Of a DNA stretch of 64,000 nt, positions 38,623 to 51,500 are shown piece by piece (within the stretch, counting starts at the first letter, position 1; every line of letters starts with the position of its first letter). A model generated the notes under the pieces. It ran no database searches. It saw only the letters and a program-made list of their open reading frames with translations, and was not told where the DNA came from. Both the position numbers and the translations under genes were made by a program. This stretch comes from Campylorhamphus procurvoides (taxonomy: Eukaryota; Chordata; Aves; Passeriformes; Dendrocolaptidae), in contig WBMV01004463.1 in NCBI GenBank assembly GCA_013396655.1, positions 132,638 through 196,637 on the forward strand, given 5' to 3'.

Positions 38623-41600
38623 CAGCTTCTCACTCTCTTGATTTCAGGCTAAGCAATACTACTTTATGAAAAAGTCCTCATGCAGTTCAGCTAAAACTTT
38701 TTCAGCAGAAAAGGTTTTGATCCAGCACATCATACAAAACCTTTTCATAACTATTTAGCGAGTAGTCCAATTAGAGCTGCCAGAAATCTGTATCCAGTTC
38801 AATATTTTACTAGATTATAATCCTAAACCATGCAGAAAAATGGCAAAATAAAGTATTTGCTGTCATCAGCATGAACAAACACTGCAATACCATCTCAGCT
38901 CTTGCAAATATAAAATGTGCTGGGATATGAGAACGAGGAAAGCCACTAGCCAGGTGAAGAGGTGCTTTATTGCAGCTTTATGAGTGATGAAATACAGGCT
39001 CACTTGTGCAATAACTCCAACACCTTCCCTTCCCTCTGCCATATTTTGTTCGGTTTTGTTTTGGTTACAAGTTTTTTTTAATTGTGTCCAATGTGATTTC
39101 AATGAACAAATGGACTTCAAAATATTTCTAGTGTTGGGATTATTCCTGTCTCTGGATGATTTCACACTTGCAAAATGCTTTGCTGTCTGCACTAAGGAAT
39201 GTTGTGCTTTATCCACAGAATAGGGTGGAATAATGTAAACTCCCCCTCCAGAGTCCCCTTAATGGGCTTCTGCTTTACTATATTGAAAAAATATTCACTT
39301 TTTTTTTTCCCACTTATATTCAGTGTATGAATTACTTTTTGAAAGTACCAAGTTGTTTACTAGGAATTATAAATGAGCACTATATGGTGAAGCTGTTCTC
39401 ACAGGAGCACCTGAGACCAAAAACTCAATAGACAGAGCACTAAGGCTTCATCTTATACTTTCCTTTGTTAATTACATGCCAATCTGAAACTCAGAAAATT
39501 CTACTTACTGATCAATCCTTAAAAACCCCCACCAAACTAAAAAGCACGAGTCTGTTGCTCAATTTGACTGCTTGTATCTAGTGCTAACCAAAAAACCCCA
39601 AAAACCTGCAATAGAGAAATAAAGAACAGAGAATATCCTCCTAAATGGTAACATTTTATGATATTGTTGCTGTAAGGAGGGGGGAAAAACTTCCCAGACA
39701 ACTTTACATGGGTAAAGTAGAGAAGAGTTCTGTGTACTTACAGGATGTTTCTAATACATTATCTAAATTGCCTTTAAATTATACATTATTTAAAGTATCT
39801 AGAAACTCCATCATGTCCATGGGCAATATAATATCTCAAGATTTATCCTGTTTGGCATGAAAGCCTCCACCACATTTGATGGCCTTCTAAGATGCTGCTG
39901 CTCTGTCTCACACCAAGACAACCTACCATTGCATGACACTGTTCTACATGGGGGGAGTAAGTCCAGAATTACCATTTCACATATTGCTTTTCAAATATCT
40001 TGCTGGGCCTAACTTCAGCAAAATGAACAAAATGTGATTCCAGCATTTCCCCCCACCCTGTTTTCACTGCAGAGTAGCAACATTTTCAATTTTTGCTCCT
40101 TTGAAATACTGTGTTTCTTCACCAACAGCTATTGCTGTGCCGTTTAAAGAGCAGCTAGCTTTAGTTCACAGGATCTTCCCTCTGAATTCAGACTGGGTTT
40201 CTTCTGTTTTTTCGTTGGTCTTTATGTTTTGTTTTACTGACATTTTTTTTTTACCCTGTTTCAGAGGGTTACTTCTATTGCCTTGCCCTTCTCTGCTGCA
40301 ATTAAACTGTACATCTCCGGTGACATATACCTGGCAGCCACCACTTCAAAGAAACTGCATCACAAACGGAGTCAGAAGAGCTGAGTCTGGCAACACAAAT
40401 AGGAGCAGAGCATATGTACACACACCACAAACCAAAACCAAACCCCCAGTCACAATCCTTTCATGTATTCAGCACAGCAACATGTTGGAATAAAAAAGAC
40501 CATTAGCGTTTCAGCACTAATGTTGTCAGAGCCTTTCATGGGAAGCAAGCCCCAAAGAGTTTCTGTGCAGCAGCCACACCAACAGAGCTGGCAAAATAAT
40601 TACTGGAGGCTGCTGATCCTGAAACTGCAAGCCAGGGAACAGGAAGCAGCAAAATGATTGATCTTCTTTATTAATAGTGACAGAGAGATTGTTTTAATGC
40701 AGCTTATCTTTATCCTAACCTTGGGATGTAGTGCAGCAGTCACGAGGAGCATTCAGTGTAACTGTATCATAAAAATGTGTATTATATTAGTGACATGTAA
40801 GGTCAAGTACTAAAGATGCATAGTATAATAATATAGCCAATATATCAGCAGACAAGTTAATGTATGCCTTTTATTTTTGTCTACACTATTTCATAAAACC
40901 AATTTCCATTTTCATGCATATGATGAATTGCATGTTCTAAAACCATTCTGAAAACATTAGGAGCATCTCTTCTTAGTTTCTAAGAATTAGAGAAAAAATT
41001 AAGTACTTCTTTATTTTAAAAATATAACTCCTGACTGCAAGCACTAACATTCATAAGCTATGTTGAATTACTATTTATTTAAACTGTGCCCTGATAAAAA
41101 AAGATGTTTCTTTTCCTCAAGAAATGGGGGCTTATTACAACTTATTTCTCCAAAACTAGTAATAAATTACTACTGTTTATTACTGATTTACACCGTGGAA
41201 CATTTTTCTTAGCAGAACAGAGTGCCTCACTCTATACAAATAAATACAAATAAATGAAGACCATGCAACTTGCTGGACCGCCTAAGAGCAATTCCAGTTC
41301 CATAGAGTTGCAAATGCAGGATAAACTAAGAAAACACTCAGTACAACAGTTTATTTTAGCCAATATGAAAGACATACAGCCACAATGTCTTTAATGACTA
41401 AATAAAGATGACAGGATTGAGGACTCACTGTACCTAAGGTTCAAGTGTGAAACTGAACTCATAGTTTTCAGACATGTCAACTCTGCCTTTTACTTCAGGT
41501 GTCCTGCTTGTGAATGGGGTGTGAGAAACCTACCAGAGTCATCCTGAACAACAGGACTGAGGAGAACTTGTGGGTCAAGAAGAATTAGAGGCACATGGGA

Positions 41601-43078
41601 AACTACAGACAGTTCAAGATGTCCCCAAAATAATTACATCCTCCACTGAATGATGCCACAGAAATCACAATCCTGAGTTTTTAATTCTAGAACAAAAATA
41701 TTTTAATAAATGAAAAAGTTTGTACCATTCACTTCCTAGTGTAAATGCAATTCTTTCCTACTATTACCGCAGAAATTATTTAGACTGGAATTACACTGTT
41801 GCTTTCCTCCCTTCATTTCTCTTTTAATTTAGTATCTCTTAGTTTCCAAGTAAATCAAGGCACCAAACATGTTTATCCAGTGTAGAGTAGAGACAGTTTG
41901 TAGACTTTGCTTTTTCAGTGCCACCATTGTTAGTAATTTGCACACACGTACAGGTGAGCACAAGAGGATTTAAGGTCTCTCTCGCTGTTCCCTTTGAATC
42001 TGTAGTGTAGGAAGGGGAACAATTTCTACTCTAAGGTTCTTAAGGAACATAAATATTTCACACCATCCAGTTAGTAGCCAGGTGTATCACACTGCCATCT
42101 CCTTAAGTATAAAATAACAATTAAAACCAGTTTCTAAAATACACTGAAAATCCAAGAGGCTGCTACAGGATACTATTCCTGGTAAGTTTTATATAATTAA
42201 TTACTTCCTCTCTCCTTTTGTTTTCTCAAAACACCTCTTTTTCTAAAATCCTGCAATATTACTGCAGAAACTCTTACACAGGATACTAAACTAACCTGTG
42301 ATCTTCTCAGAAGGAGATGCTAGTCTGTTCACAACAGCACATGTGTAACTAAGAAATGTTTAATTTAAGTCCCTGCAATTCCATCAGCACAACTGTCTGA
42401 AGATTACACTGAGATCTTGTTCCGTCCACATTCTGAGAAAATAAAACCTTATGTAAACAAGTTAGGGAACGAGAGACACTGTCCCCCAGTGCCACCTTTA
42501 TTTGCATGAACATGTATACTTGCAGAGTGCACAGCCACAGACTAGACAAATCTCAAAATACAAACCTTGGTAGCTGGACTTGCTTTGTTCTGTTTCACTT
42601 GGGATTGGGTTCCCCCCATTGCAATGATGCTGCTTCTGCAGCACTAAAAGGAATCCAGGTGAACAAATCCAGGGCACAAATACCCAAGTGGAACTCCACT
42701 TGCTATTCTACTTAGTTAATTATTTATTTCTCTACAAGAACACAAAGTCTTAAAATTATTTTAGGTGTTACTCAAAAGAATAAATGTGACACCAAAAGGC
42801 TATTTGACATTTGGCTCAAACTCATTGCCAAGTCATTTTGGGTGAAAAACTGCTGGTGAGAGCTTTCACTTTTTCTGTAGAAATTTAGAAGACCCTTTCT
42901 ATGCTCTGAAATGGTTATAAAGGCTCTCTATTATTAAATGTCTCACTGCAGAGCAGATAGGAAAGGACTCAGTTCCTCGCCCTGCCAGACCCCTCCCTGC
43001 TCAGCTCCACTGGCCAATGCATCAGGCTCCCAGCTGGGATGACAGTGTGAACAATGAGACCCTCTTCGTATTTTCTTT
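38623..43078. other. unannotated AT-rich non-coding DNA
   Basis: It contains a second short A/C-rich tract at 39588-39606. The open frame at 40101-40493 (130 codons) is T-rich and has no recognisable domain. Nothing else is seen up to the LTR target-site copy at 43079. Confidence 0.5.
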
Positions 43079-43084
43079 CTCCCC
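43079..43084. repeat. target-site duplication, left copy (CTCCCC)
   Basis: Matches the six bases directly after the LTR (43517-43522). A 6-bp duplication is the size made by class II (ERVK/alpha-beta-like) integrases. Confidence 0.85.
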
Positions 43085-43516
43085 TGTCGGAGTACAGTGT
43101 CTCAAAGGCTGCCAGAATAACCACGATGAACAGTTTATCAATACTACAAACGGACAGTTACCTCAGAACTCACAAATTCATGTTTTATCCCTTTGAATTT
43201 GTATGCTGTATTGTGATTGGTTGCGGTTACCTGGTTACCGGTTTCCCATTGGCTGTATATTCCCTATTTCCCATTGGCTGGCTGGTGATGCAATCCCAGC
43301 GTCATCATGTGAGGCTGGCCACGCCCCATCTGTATTCCCCTCCTTCCCTGTAAGCCCTTCCCCTCTTGCCGCGATCCGCCCCCAAACTCCTCCCACTTTC
43401 CAAGCTCCTCCCTGACCCTATATAAGTCCCATGCTCCCATGAATAAAGAGTTCTGGCCTTCACCCCAACATCGGCTTGGACCGTCTCCTTTCTTTCCTCC
43501 CTTCCGGCACGCGGCA
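43085..43516 (+). mobile_element. solo LTR, family 1 copy 1 (ERVK-like, 432 bp)
   Basis: The element runs from TGTCGGAG to CACGCGGCA and so has the canonical TG...CA termini, flanked by perfect 6-bp direct repeats. U3 holds three inverted CCAAT boxes (ATTGG at 43216, 43248 and 43273) and GC-rich CACGCCCC and CCGCCCCC motifs. A TATATAAG box lies at 43419-43426 and an AATAAA signal at 43442-43447. No internal retroviral sequence is attached, so this is a solo LTR left by LTR-LTR recombination. Several CpG sites survive that have decayed in the related copy at 57986. Class II origin is inferred from the 6-bp duplication only. The many open frames on both strands here are composition artefacts. 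Confidence 0.93.
43419..43447 (+). promoter_or_regulatory. LTR TATA box and polyadenylation signal
   Basis: TATATAAG at 43419-43426 is followed 15 bp later by AATAAA at 43442-43447. With three upstream CCAAT boxes this forms a complete-looking U3/R promoter and poly(A) unit. A transcript start near 43450 would be expected from TATA spacing. Activity is not shown by sequence alone. Confidence 0.7.
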
Positions 43517-43522
43517 CTCCCC
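43517..43522. repeat. target-site duplication, right copy (CTCCCC)
   Basis: Exact match to 43079-43084, directly after the terminal CA of the LTR. Confidence 0.85.
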
Positions 43523-44654
43523 TCCCCATAAACCCCTCCCAGATGAGGGAGGAGCTGGGGCAGGGCACTCCCAGCAATCAGAAGGATACACACTGCTTAT
43601 TCTGTCAGCAGAGACTATCTGAGACAGAACCATCACCTCCTGTACTTTCCAGTGTCAATGCTGGAGCCTCTGGTTATTTTCTTTTGCATTTATTCGCATG
43701 CATATGTGTGTCTTTACACGAAGAGGGGGAAGTAATAGTGCTTTATTTGATACATATTTCAAGTGGGGGGATGTTTCCTCACTGACAGAGGACACAGTGC
43801 CAAGCTGAATAGGCATCCAGCCTCTAGAAGGGACACTAAAAAATAGTTTACCTGGAATAATTGAGATTATAATTGTTACCTCAAATAATTATAATTAAAA
43901 AAATGGTCGTCAGAGTGATTTGCACTAAAGATAATTTGCTGTGCTTAGTTGTACATCACTCATGCATAGCACCAGTAGTCAGCTATCAGGGCTGTGATAG
44001 TCGCTCTAAAAGGTAACAACTGTTGGCATGTTCTTACTGCTCTGAGTAAAAATAAATATAAAAAATAGCATCAGGTGCTTTCTTTGACCTTATGGCATTG
44101 AAATACATGCAGATAAATAAAGGATGGGTCAAACCCTTCTTGTCCTCTTTATTAACCTCATTTTCAGCCAGGGGAAGTAAATCATACATATTACAAAACT
44201 TCCCAACAAAGTGAAAAAACTTCTTTCTCATTTAATCCCTATTTATGTTTAAAAGAGTCAGACTTCGGCACAAGTAGAGACAGTGATCAAACAAGAAACA
44301 TGTATAAGGGAAACACTAGGAAGAGTAAAGGACATGAACAGCAGAGCAACTTCCTCCAAAGGAGGAAAGCAGATGGTAGAATAACACAAGGCTCAGTATT
44401 GAGAATGCTTTTGTTCATTTTATGTATAAGGTGATCTGAAAGAGCTCCAGTGGGACAAGATGGTAAAACATGCTTAGCAGACAAAAGAAAGTGCAAGCTC
44501 TGAAGGAGGGAAGGAAGCCCAAAAAAAGAGAAGAAATGCAAAGAAAACCCCCCAAGTTCTAGAAAAATGGGCAGGGAGAAAACTATTTCAAATAGGATAG
44601 TGATCAGGAAAAACGTTGTATGAACACCTACTGCAGAACATAATAAAAACTATA
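43523..44654. other. unannotated DNA between two solo LTRs
   Basis: It begins C-rich (CCCCATAAACCCCTCCC) and then becomes AT-rich. No proviral internal sequence is present, so the two LTRs on either side do not bound one element; they also differ in family and orientation. Confidence 0.55.
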
Positions 44655-44660
44655 CTGGGG
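44655..44660. repeat. target-site duplication, left copy (CTGGGG)
   Basis: Matches 45031-45036 exactly and sets the left edge of the minus-strand LTR. Confidence 0.82.
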
Positions 44661-45030
44661 TAATGAAGGTTCTCGGGCCCGGAAGTAAGCAGACGTATCC
44701 AATATGGATTAAAGCAATACTCCAACTTTATTAAAGAACCTTCTACATTTATACTATTTTTAACAGTATGTGCATAAGAATCATTGGTGCAAATAGATAT
44801 AAGCAAATGCTAATTGGTCATTAACAGAAAATGCTAAGTCCATGATCTCATCTAGTCTGACTCCAGGTTTCCCACAGCTTCTGCAGGTGTTTACTTTAAT
44901 GAGCACACAGGGAGTCAGTGAAGGCTAACTCCCTTCTTGCTCTCTCATGAGAAACTTACCAGGCCTCACAAGGCCTAAACTCCCTTTCTTTCTCTCACGG
45001 GAAGCTTACAGGGCCAGCTGGTTCCCAACA
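44661..45030 (-). mobile_element. solo LTR, family 2 (ERVK-like, 370 bp)
   Basis: Read on the minus strand it starts TGTTGGGAACCAGCTGGCCC at 45030 and ends at 44661. U3 contains two CCAAT boxes (plus-strand ATTGG at 44813-44817 and 44783-44787), then TATAAATG (plus TTTATA at 44748-44753) and an AATAAA signal (plus TTTATT at 44727-44732). Perfect CTGGGG duplications flank it. The 3' terminus is TTA instead of the canonical CA, so that edge is set by the target-site duplication and suggests a terminal mutation. Near its 5' end are two imperfect copies of a block of about 40 bp. It has no sequence relation to family 1. Solo LTR; class II inferred from the 6-bp duplication. Confidence 0.88.
44926..45015 (-). 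repeat. imperfect direct repeat inside the family 2 LTR U3
   Basis: Blocks at 44926-44965 and 44976-45015 share AACTCCCTT, CTCTCAYGRGAARCTTAC and RGGCC in order. Duplicated U3 blocks are common in retroviral enhancers. The copies have diverged from each other, so the duplication may predate this insertion. Confidence 0.75.
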
Positions 45031-45036
45031 CTGGGG
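45031..45036. repeat. target-site duplication, right copy (CTGGGG)
   Basis: Exact match to 44655-44660, directly next to the TGTT terminus (minus strand) of the LTR. Confidence 0.82.
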
Positions 45037-46314
45037 CATGTCCCTTTTGATCTCATTACAGTACCTTTTATTTAATTTTTATCTAACTGTAGCACAACAT
45101 TTTTCTCTCTACCTACACAGAAAAAAAATCTCTTCCGATTCTTGTAGTTATTTCATGTTGAGCTACATTTCTGTCTCCACACAGTTACTTCTTCAATATG
45201 ATGATCTGTTATATTTTCTTTCAAGATTCATTGAAGACCTTGTCTGTTCCAAATAAGTGCCAGAAAATGAAACTCCATCCTCCTTTAGAAAGGGAAAACA
45301 TGAACTGTGTGCTACGCTGCTGTCACTCATTATTTTACCTTTTTAAAGGAACCTTGCCCTCGAATGTTAATTACATTTCCATTAAGCAACATGCACAACT
45401 CACTATTATTCCTGCCAGCCATTAGCTGTCATGATCAGAAATGAAGACAGATGCAAGTTAAAGCATCTTAAAAACAGTTGAACATGGCCATAGTCAAATT
45501 AGCTGATAAGGGAAATGTTTTGAACTTGAAATTCGACAGCCTTTTGTCATATGAAATGGGTGATACAAGTGTGATCAGATTCACATGTTGAGTAGTTGCT
45601 CTCCGTTCAAATTATTTGCAGGGGTAGCATTAAAACCTCATTTGAAGATGCAATAATTTAGCTTAGGGAAGGAAAGAGCTGGATTGAAGCATGGTCCTGG
45701 TAGACCTAGATTTAGACCCTAAAACTGTCTTGGTCTATATATTTTTATTTGAGAGAAATAAAATCTACAAAACCACACTGTAACTATAGGCAACACAAAG
45801 AATGAATTCTAGTCTGCAAACAATCTGAAACAAAAAAATAACCCATCTGATTAGATTAAAAGACACTTCTGTAGAAGTCTGGGCAGCAAAAGGGGAACAG
45901 GAATGGGGAAAAGGACAGAAGACAGTCTACGTTTTAGCTAAGTTTGCTCACTCTCACTTTTTAATAAGTTTAAAGAACAATGCACAGTTAAAGCAAATCA
46001 GCAGTGCAAGCAGAAACAACATTAATGTAAAATTTATAGCACAAGTGTGGTGTTATAACACACAAGTCTAACACCTCTGGAAACAAATCAGCTATGAAGC
46101 CTTGAGTGCAATCTAATAAAGAATATAAAACCCCCAAACCTGTGGCATATCTAAATCTTTTAGCTTCCAACTTAAGTCCAGCTAATCTTAAGAACTTGAG
46201 TGTTATCATTTCTGTCATATCATAAGTTTGTTTTTAAATGAAGTTACACACTATTTCTCAAGTTCCAAGTTCAAGGACAGGGAAAAAAAGATATTTGATC
46301 CTGTTTGAATTAAA
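45037..46314. other. unannotated AT-rich non-coding DNA
   Basis: No recognised gene or repeat on either strand. Confidence 0.5.
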
Positions 46315-46357
46315 GGAAAAAACAAAACCACCCCCAAAAACAAACAAAGAAACCACA
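46315..46357. repeat. A/C-rich low-complexity tract
   Basis: Made of A runs broken by C and CCCCC. It is similar in composition to 38594-38622 and to the minus strand of 23103-23158. Confidence 0.8.
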
Positions 46358-48387
46358 AAGTTTATCATTTAAAACCAAGTGCAGTTCCCTCAGCTCTTCC
46401 CACATTTGCTCCATCCAGGCAAATGATCCAGTATCCAGGGAAACCACTTAATTTAAGAGAGAGTCTGACTTGTAATCACAAGTGTACAATACTCTGCAAT
46501 TATGTCTCAATCGTTTACTCTTATCTTAGCAAGCATCTAACTAATCAAAAGAGGAAAATCTAAGTAGTATGCCAAAAAACAGATGTAAGTAAAATAATTG
46601 GGTATATTTGTTCACCAGAATAGTTTAGCATCAAAAAGAAAAATTAATGAACTTGCCATTGTATGCAGGAGCTGGTTATCTTAGATCGCCAAGACGAAGA
46701 ATATAATTTGGAAAAACAGTATGGGAAGAATAACTGTGTCAGTAACTTGAGAGAGTAAACACACCATGAAGAGAAAGAAGCCATTAAGTCATTGTCAGTA
46801 CAAATAAAAACATATTAACCTTGAAGAACCATAAAGGCCTCTTTAGTTTCTTAATATTTTCACCTAGGAAAAAATCAAACAAAAACTAATAAAAATAGGA
46901 CTTTCAGTATTTTAGTATCTCCAGGGATTTTAGACTTATTTCAATTAAATATATGATTCTGCTTTTTTATTGTTTCTTAATTGCAAATTTTTTTCTCAGA
47001 AATTAAAATACATGCTAAAATAATAGAGGTGTATTATTCCAGGACATTATCTGGTTGTGGACTGCCTATTCTATGCCAAGGACAAAACAAGTGTTACGTT
47101 TGTCTTAATTTTCCTTCTCAAAAAACAAATGTTATGTGCACTAATGATCTTGCAGCCAAATGTGTTACTTAATCTACTTTTTTCAGTCTCCCATTGCCCT
47201 GATTAATCAAAGCTCAATGTAAACAATTTTTCTTGGGATGAGAATTTCCATCTGAATTCAGCTTATTAAGGTATCTGGGTGAGTATACCCTTCTCTAAAC
47301 ACACAATTATGATGTTTTCAGGTCCTAATTCCAACAGGTTCCTGTCATTCTTTAAAAGCATCCTAAAAGGAGCAGTCTGTTCCAAGTCCATCAGTGTCTG
47401 GTGAAAGGAGAAGAACTGCAGAGACACTGGGTTGTAGAGAACACAACAGCTCAAGGAACAGGGTTGGCCCCAGAACACACTGCGTGTGTTGCAGAGAATA
47501 CACAATATTTACATCTCAATTAGCATCAACTGAAATGACTACAGATCCCATCTGCTTTTTCAAAACCACCCAAATCAATCAGAATGTCTTTAAAATCAGA
47601 TTTCTGTCAGGTCAGCTGCCTATATACACTGAGACTTAAAAGATTCTGAAGAATTGTTTTAACGAAGGCCTGCTTAAGGAATCCAGGGGCATCACAGTTT
47701 GAGACACTGAACTATGGATGGCTGAAGTAAAGGACACACTGTAAGGCACATTATTCTTCTAGAACTACAAAGAGTAGTTAAAATGAGAAACTCTTTGAGA
47801 AGAATAATTAAAAGTGACTTCCCAGCAGTTTGCTGTGTATTTAGGAGTTTATTGCTTCATTCCTTGTAGATTAAGCAGATTAACATTGTTTCCTTTCAAA
47901 ACAACTAAACCTGTTTACTCACTAAATAATCATTCTTTCAATCAATACTAATAGCAGAAGCTTTTTTTCTCAAGAAAAGCAAAGCAAAACAAATCTTATT
48001 TCATATGTTCCCTTAAACAACCTTTTGAGGCTTTTCTTGTATAAAAATTTTTCCATCAGAATTTGGGTATTCTAACTAAATACTTTATCTTCTATTTCCA
48101 TTTGGAAATAAATGGTAGCTACCAAGAATCCCTTTTTTCTTGAAGAAAATCTTGCTGTTTATAGAGAGAACATTTCCTAATTTAGAATTCTTTATCTTTC
48201 TTCTGTTAATTGTCAATCCTACAAATCCCCACCCAACATCTACTGGGTTTGGCAAACCTCTCCCATGCCAGGATGTATAGTTTAATTTCAAGCATAACCT
48301 CCTTTTACCTTCAAATACTATCAGAAGTAAAAATACCAACAGACTGTGTGTCTCTATGTCTGTCACAACTTCGACTTTTAAACAGTT
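46358..48387. other. unannotated AT-rich non-coding DNA
   Basis: Nothing recognised. Short open frames only. Confidence 0.5.
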
Positions 48388-48545
48388 ACTGAAGGTTGGA
48401 AGGATCTCCAAGATCATCAAGTCCACCCTTTACCAAGTCCCACCATGCCCACTAAACCAAGGCACAAAGTGCCACATCCACCCATTTTGTAATGGAGACT
48501 CCACCCCCTCCCTGGCGAGCCTGGAGATTTTCGATAACTGTGAAA
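48388..48545 (-). mobile_element. CR1 LINE 3'-end fragment
   Basis: The plus strand reads GGTTGGAAGGATCTCCAAGA, TCATCAAGTCCACCC, ACTAAACCAAGGCACAAAGT, GCCACATCCACCC and GGAGACTCCACCCCCTCCCT in the order of the reverse complement of an avian CR1 3' region. It is 5'-truncated and moderately diverged. Open frames that cross it are not genes. Confidence 0.85.
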
Positions 48546-51500
48546 GTCAAGATACTTGTATCTGTAGTACATCTATCAGTGTTTGAAAGGCCTTTTGTCA
48601 TATATGAGGTTAGTTTATATTGAGGATACTTTTTCTTTCTGGAGAATTGAACATTTTCTAGATGAAAATGTCATAAGGATTACTCTTTCCACCTTGGATC
48701 ACTCCCTAGTCATTACTTGGATAAATTTTGAAAAAAAAAAAAAAAATGGAGTTGCTTAAAGGTATAGCTATTTTTTGTTAATAACTAATTCCAATATTGG
48801 TTTGGGAGTGGGGTGAGGGGGAAAGTCAATGTTTTTGTACAACCTGTACTAACAGCTCTCCCTAAGACTTAATTCTGCAAGCTCTGCTTTGTGCACTGTC
48901 TTCTTCCCAGGATCTCTACAAGCACCCTGCTCTCTTCAGGCAGACTATTTATTAATATTAATTTCCTCCATATTCCTAAATATGAAAAATAATTAAGAGA
49001 AAAAGCACTTAAAGTCCTGCTTTTGCTGTACTTTTATTATGTCAGCTTTTAAACTATGAGATCCAGAGACAGTAGTACTTCATTCTCTTTGGAGAAAGCA
49101 CAACCAGGGATGCCCTACTTGAATACTAAAGGTTAAACAACTGAAGTTCCAGGATTATGGAAACTCTTCAAGGGAGTCAATTTGGGTTTCTTCCCCTCAC
49201 AGATATAAAGTAAATTTTTAAAAACTCACTTGTTGAGAGTTCAAACTTGAATTAGAGTGCATAGTTATCTCCCACTATCTGTAGCACAGCCTTTCCATAC
49301 TTGTGACGAAAGGGAAACAAAACAAAATTGTCCCATAAAAATACATTAGCTCCCACACCATCAGTAAGTGAAAAGTGGAATAAAGAAAAAGAAAACAGCT
49401 GCTCAGCAGTGCTGCCTAAAGCAAATGGAAGATTGGGACTTGTATTGCCTTATACTTCTTGCTTTTATGGTCTCACTAGCTGTTCACACTGGGGCAGTGA
49501 AGTCCCACCTGTTGTTCTGACCAGATTTCGGAGCTAAACAGCAGGATTTGAATGATACCCATGAAATGTGAATATGTAAAATTCCTGGGCATGCTGATAC
49601 TTCAAAAAAGAAAAAGCAATCCCCCCCAGAAAAAAATCTAACTGCTGTCCTTTCCTCAAAGGAGTTAAAAAATAAATAAATAAAATAAAACCACAGTTTT
49701 GCAAGTTTCTGATGCTTTTCCACAATAGTATCTGCAACAGTGATTTGTCACCTGTGTGGGCTCAACATGATAAATTGCTTGGTTGCTAAAATTCAAGATT
49801 ACTGACAAGGAATTTGGCCTCAAGACATTGTTTATTTCCTACAAAAGCTTTAGAAGGCCTTTGCATGTGCTTTGTCAATCAAATACGGGTCAGGAAATCA
49901 CAGTGCTGAATACCAATGAAGAGAGTAATCCTTTGCAAGGAACGTGTGCAGCATCCCCCACTGACATATCCACTACCTAGAAGTCACTCAAGCTCCTAAA
50001 TTGCATACATGACTCTGCCATCCAAGGCCCAACCTCATTACCTTCCACAAAGAAAATCCTCTTTTACATCTGTGGAAAGACCAAGACAAGAACTTCAGGT
50101 ACTAGATATCCATATCCATGATTTTTTTCCACACTATCTACTAGCCAATAGTTAAGGTGACATAAGATTTTCACACCTGTTTGGAGGATGTTCCTGATGA
50201 ATTTGAGCAGCACAAAAGCCTTGCAACAATCTTGCAATGAAAACTTAGTCCTACACATCTGAAACAGATCTTATGAAGACCCATAACACAGCAAAACTAT
50301 GCAATAATCTGAAAATATATAAAAGATGTTGGCATGTGGCCTCCAAATCATCTTGCAAAACACTGCAAGGCACCAGAGTCAGGGTCATGAGGGACCATCT
50401 GTACCACTAAAGCTCCTAATACTGTAAACATCTTCAGATTAGAAATAAACCCATTTTAGGAAACTGAAGGAATGGTGTTTGAGCTTCAATTAAGGTATTT
50501 TTTATTTTAATAACTTTCAAAGGTTTTTCAAAGCTGTAACATTTAAGCAAGTCACATAATTAGAAGATTACTCATATTCCTATTAAGCACCTGGCTCTGC
50601 AGGGTGAAGCTGAAGAGAGGAGGAGCATCCTTCACATCATGGAGGGGCTTGATTGTGGACAGTTTAGCAGAAAAAGATCAGAAGGAGGGGTGAAATCATG
50701 AAGAACATAAACTACAAGAAGAAAAAAAGGCGTAATGGAAAACAGGGGTTGGCCACAAAAAGTGCTTTTAAACAAGACTGAGACTGGGGGCTAAGCCGGT
50801 TTATGACCTGTTTTTGCAACATGCACAAGAAATATGATAGAAGACAACAGATCTACTGGAGGAATTACAGGCAAACATTAAGAGACCATATCTTGCCACT
50901 TGCATACAATTAATTAAGATACATTCACACATGCACACCCTTTCTAAAAAAAAGGAAGAGAGAAAAACCCAACCAGAAAGTTCTGACCACAGAAAGAATA
51001 GTGATTAAGCTCTTACTTAATCTATAGGCCCGGACCAGCTGGAAAGGAGGTCATTGTGGTCAGAATGGTAGAGGAAAAAGCAAAGATAAAAAGTTATGTT
51101 GCTGTCTTGATAGGGCAGCAAACATTCTCCCGACAGAACAAAGTCTTTATCATGATCTATGCCTGAAGAAGGCCCTGTGACAATAAAGGAGTCAATGGCT
51201 GATGTTCCTTAGCTGTGATAGCTCTTTAGTACACTACAGCAGAGCCTGGCATTATGAATCTCATGCCTCAGGAGCACTTCCATTACCAGAGTGAAATGTC
51301 AAATAGCTATCTGCCAGGTGTGAACCATTAGGTCTCTGTGATTTGGTGCACTCTGATACATCCATTTGAGGCAGGGTGCAAATGTAATCAACTTTGATTA
51401 TGATGTGCTGTTGTGGGCACTTTGGGAAAGGCTGATTTATTTTTAGATGACTGCATCTCTTGAACCATTAGAGACCTCTTGCTGAAAATCACTGTGTAAC

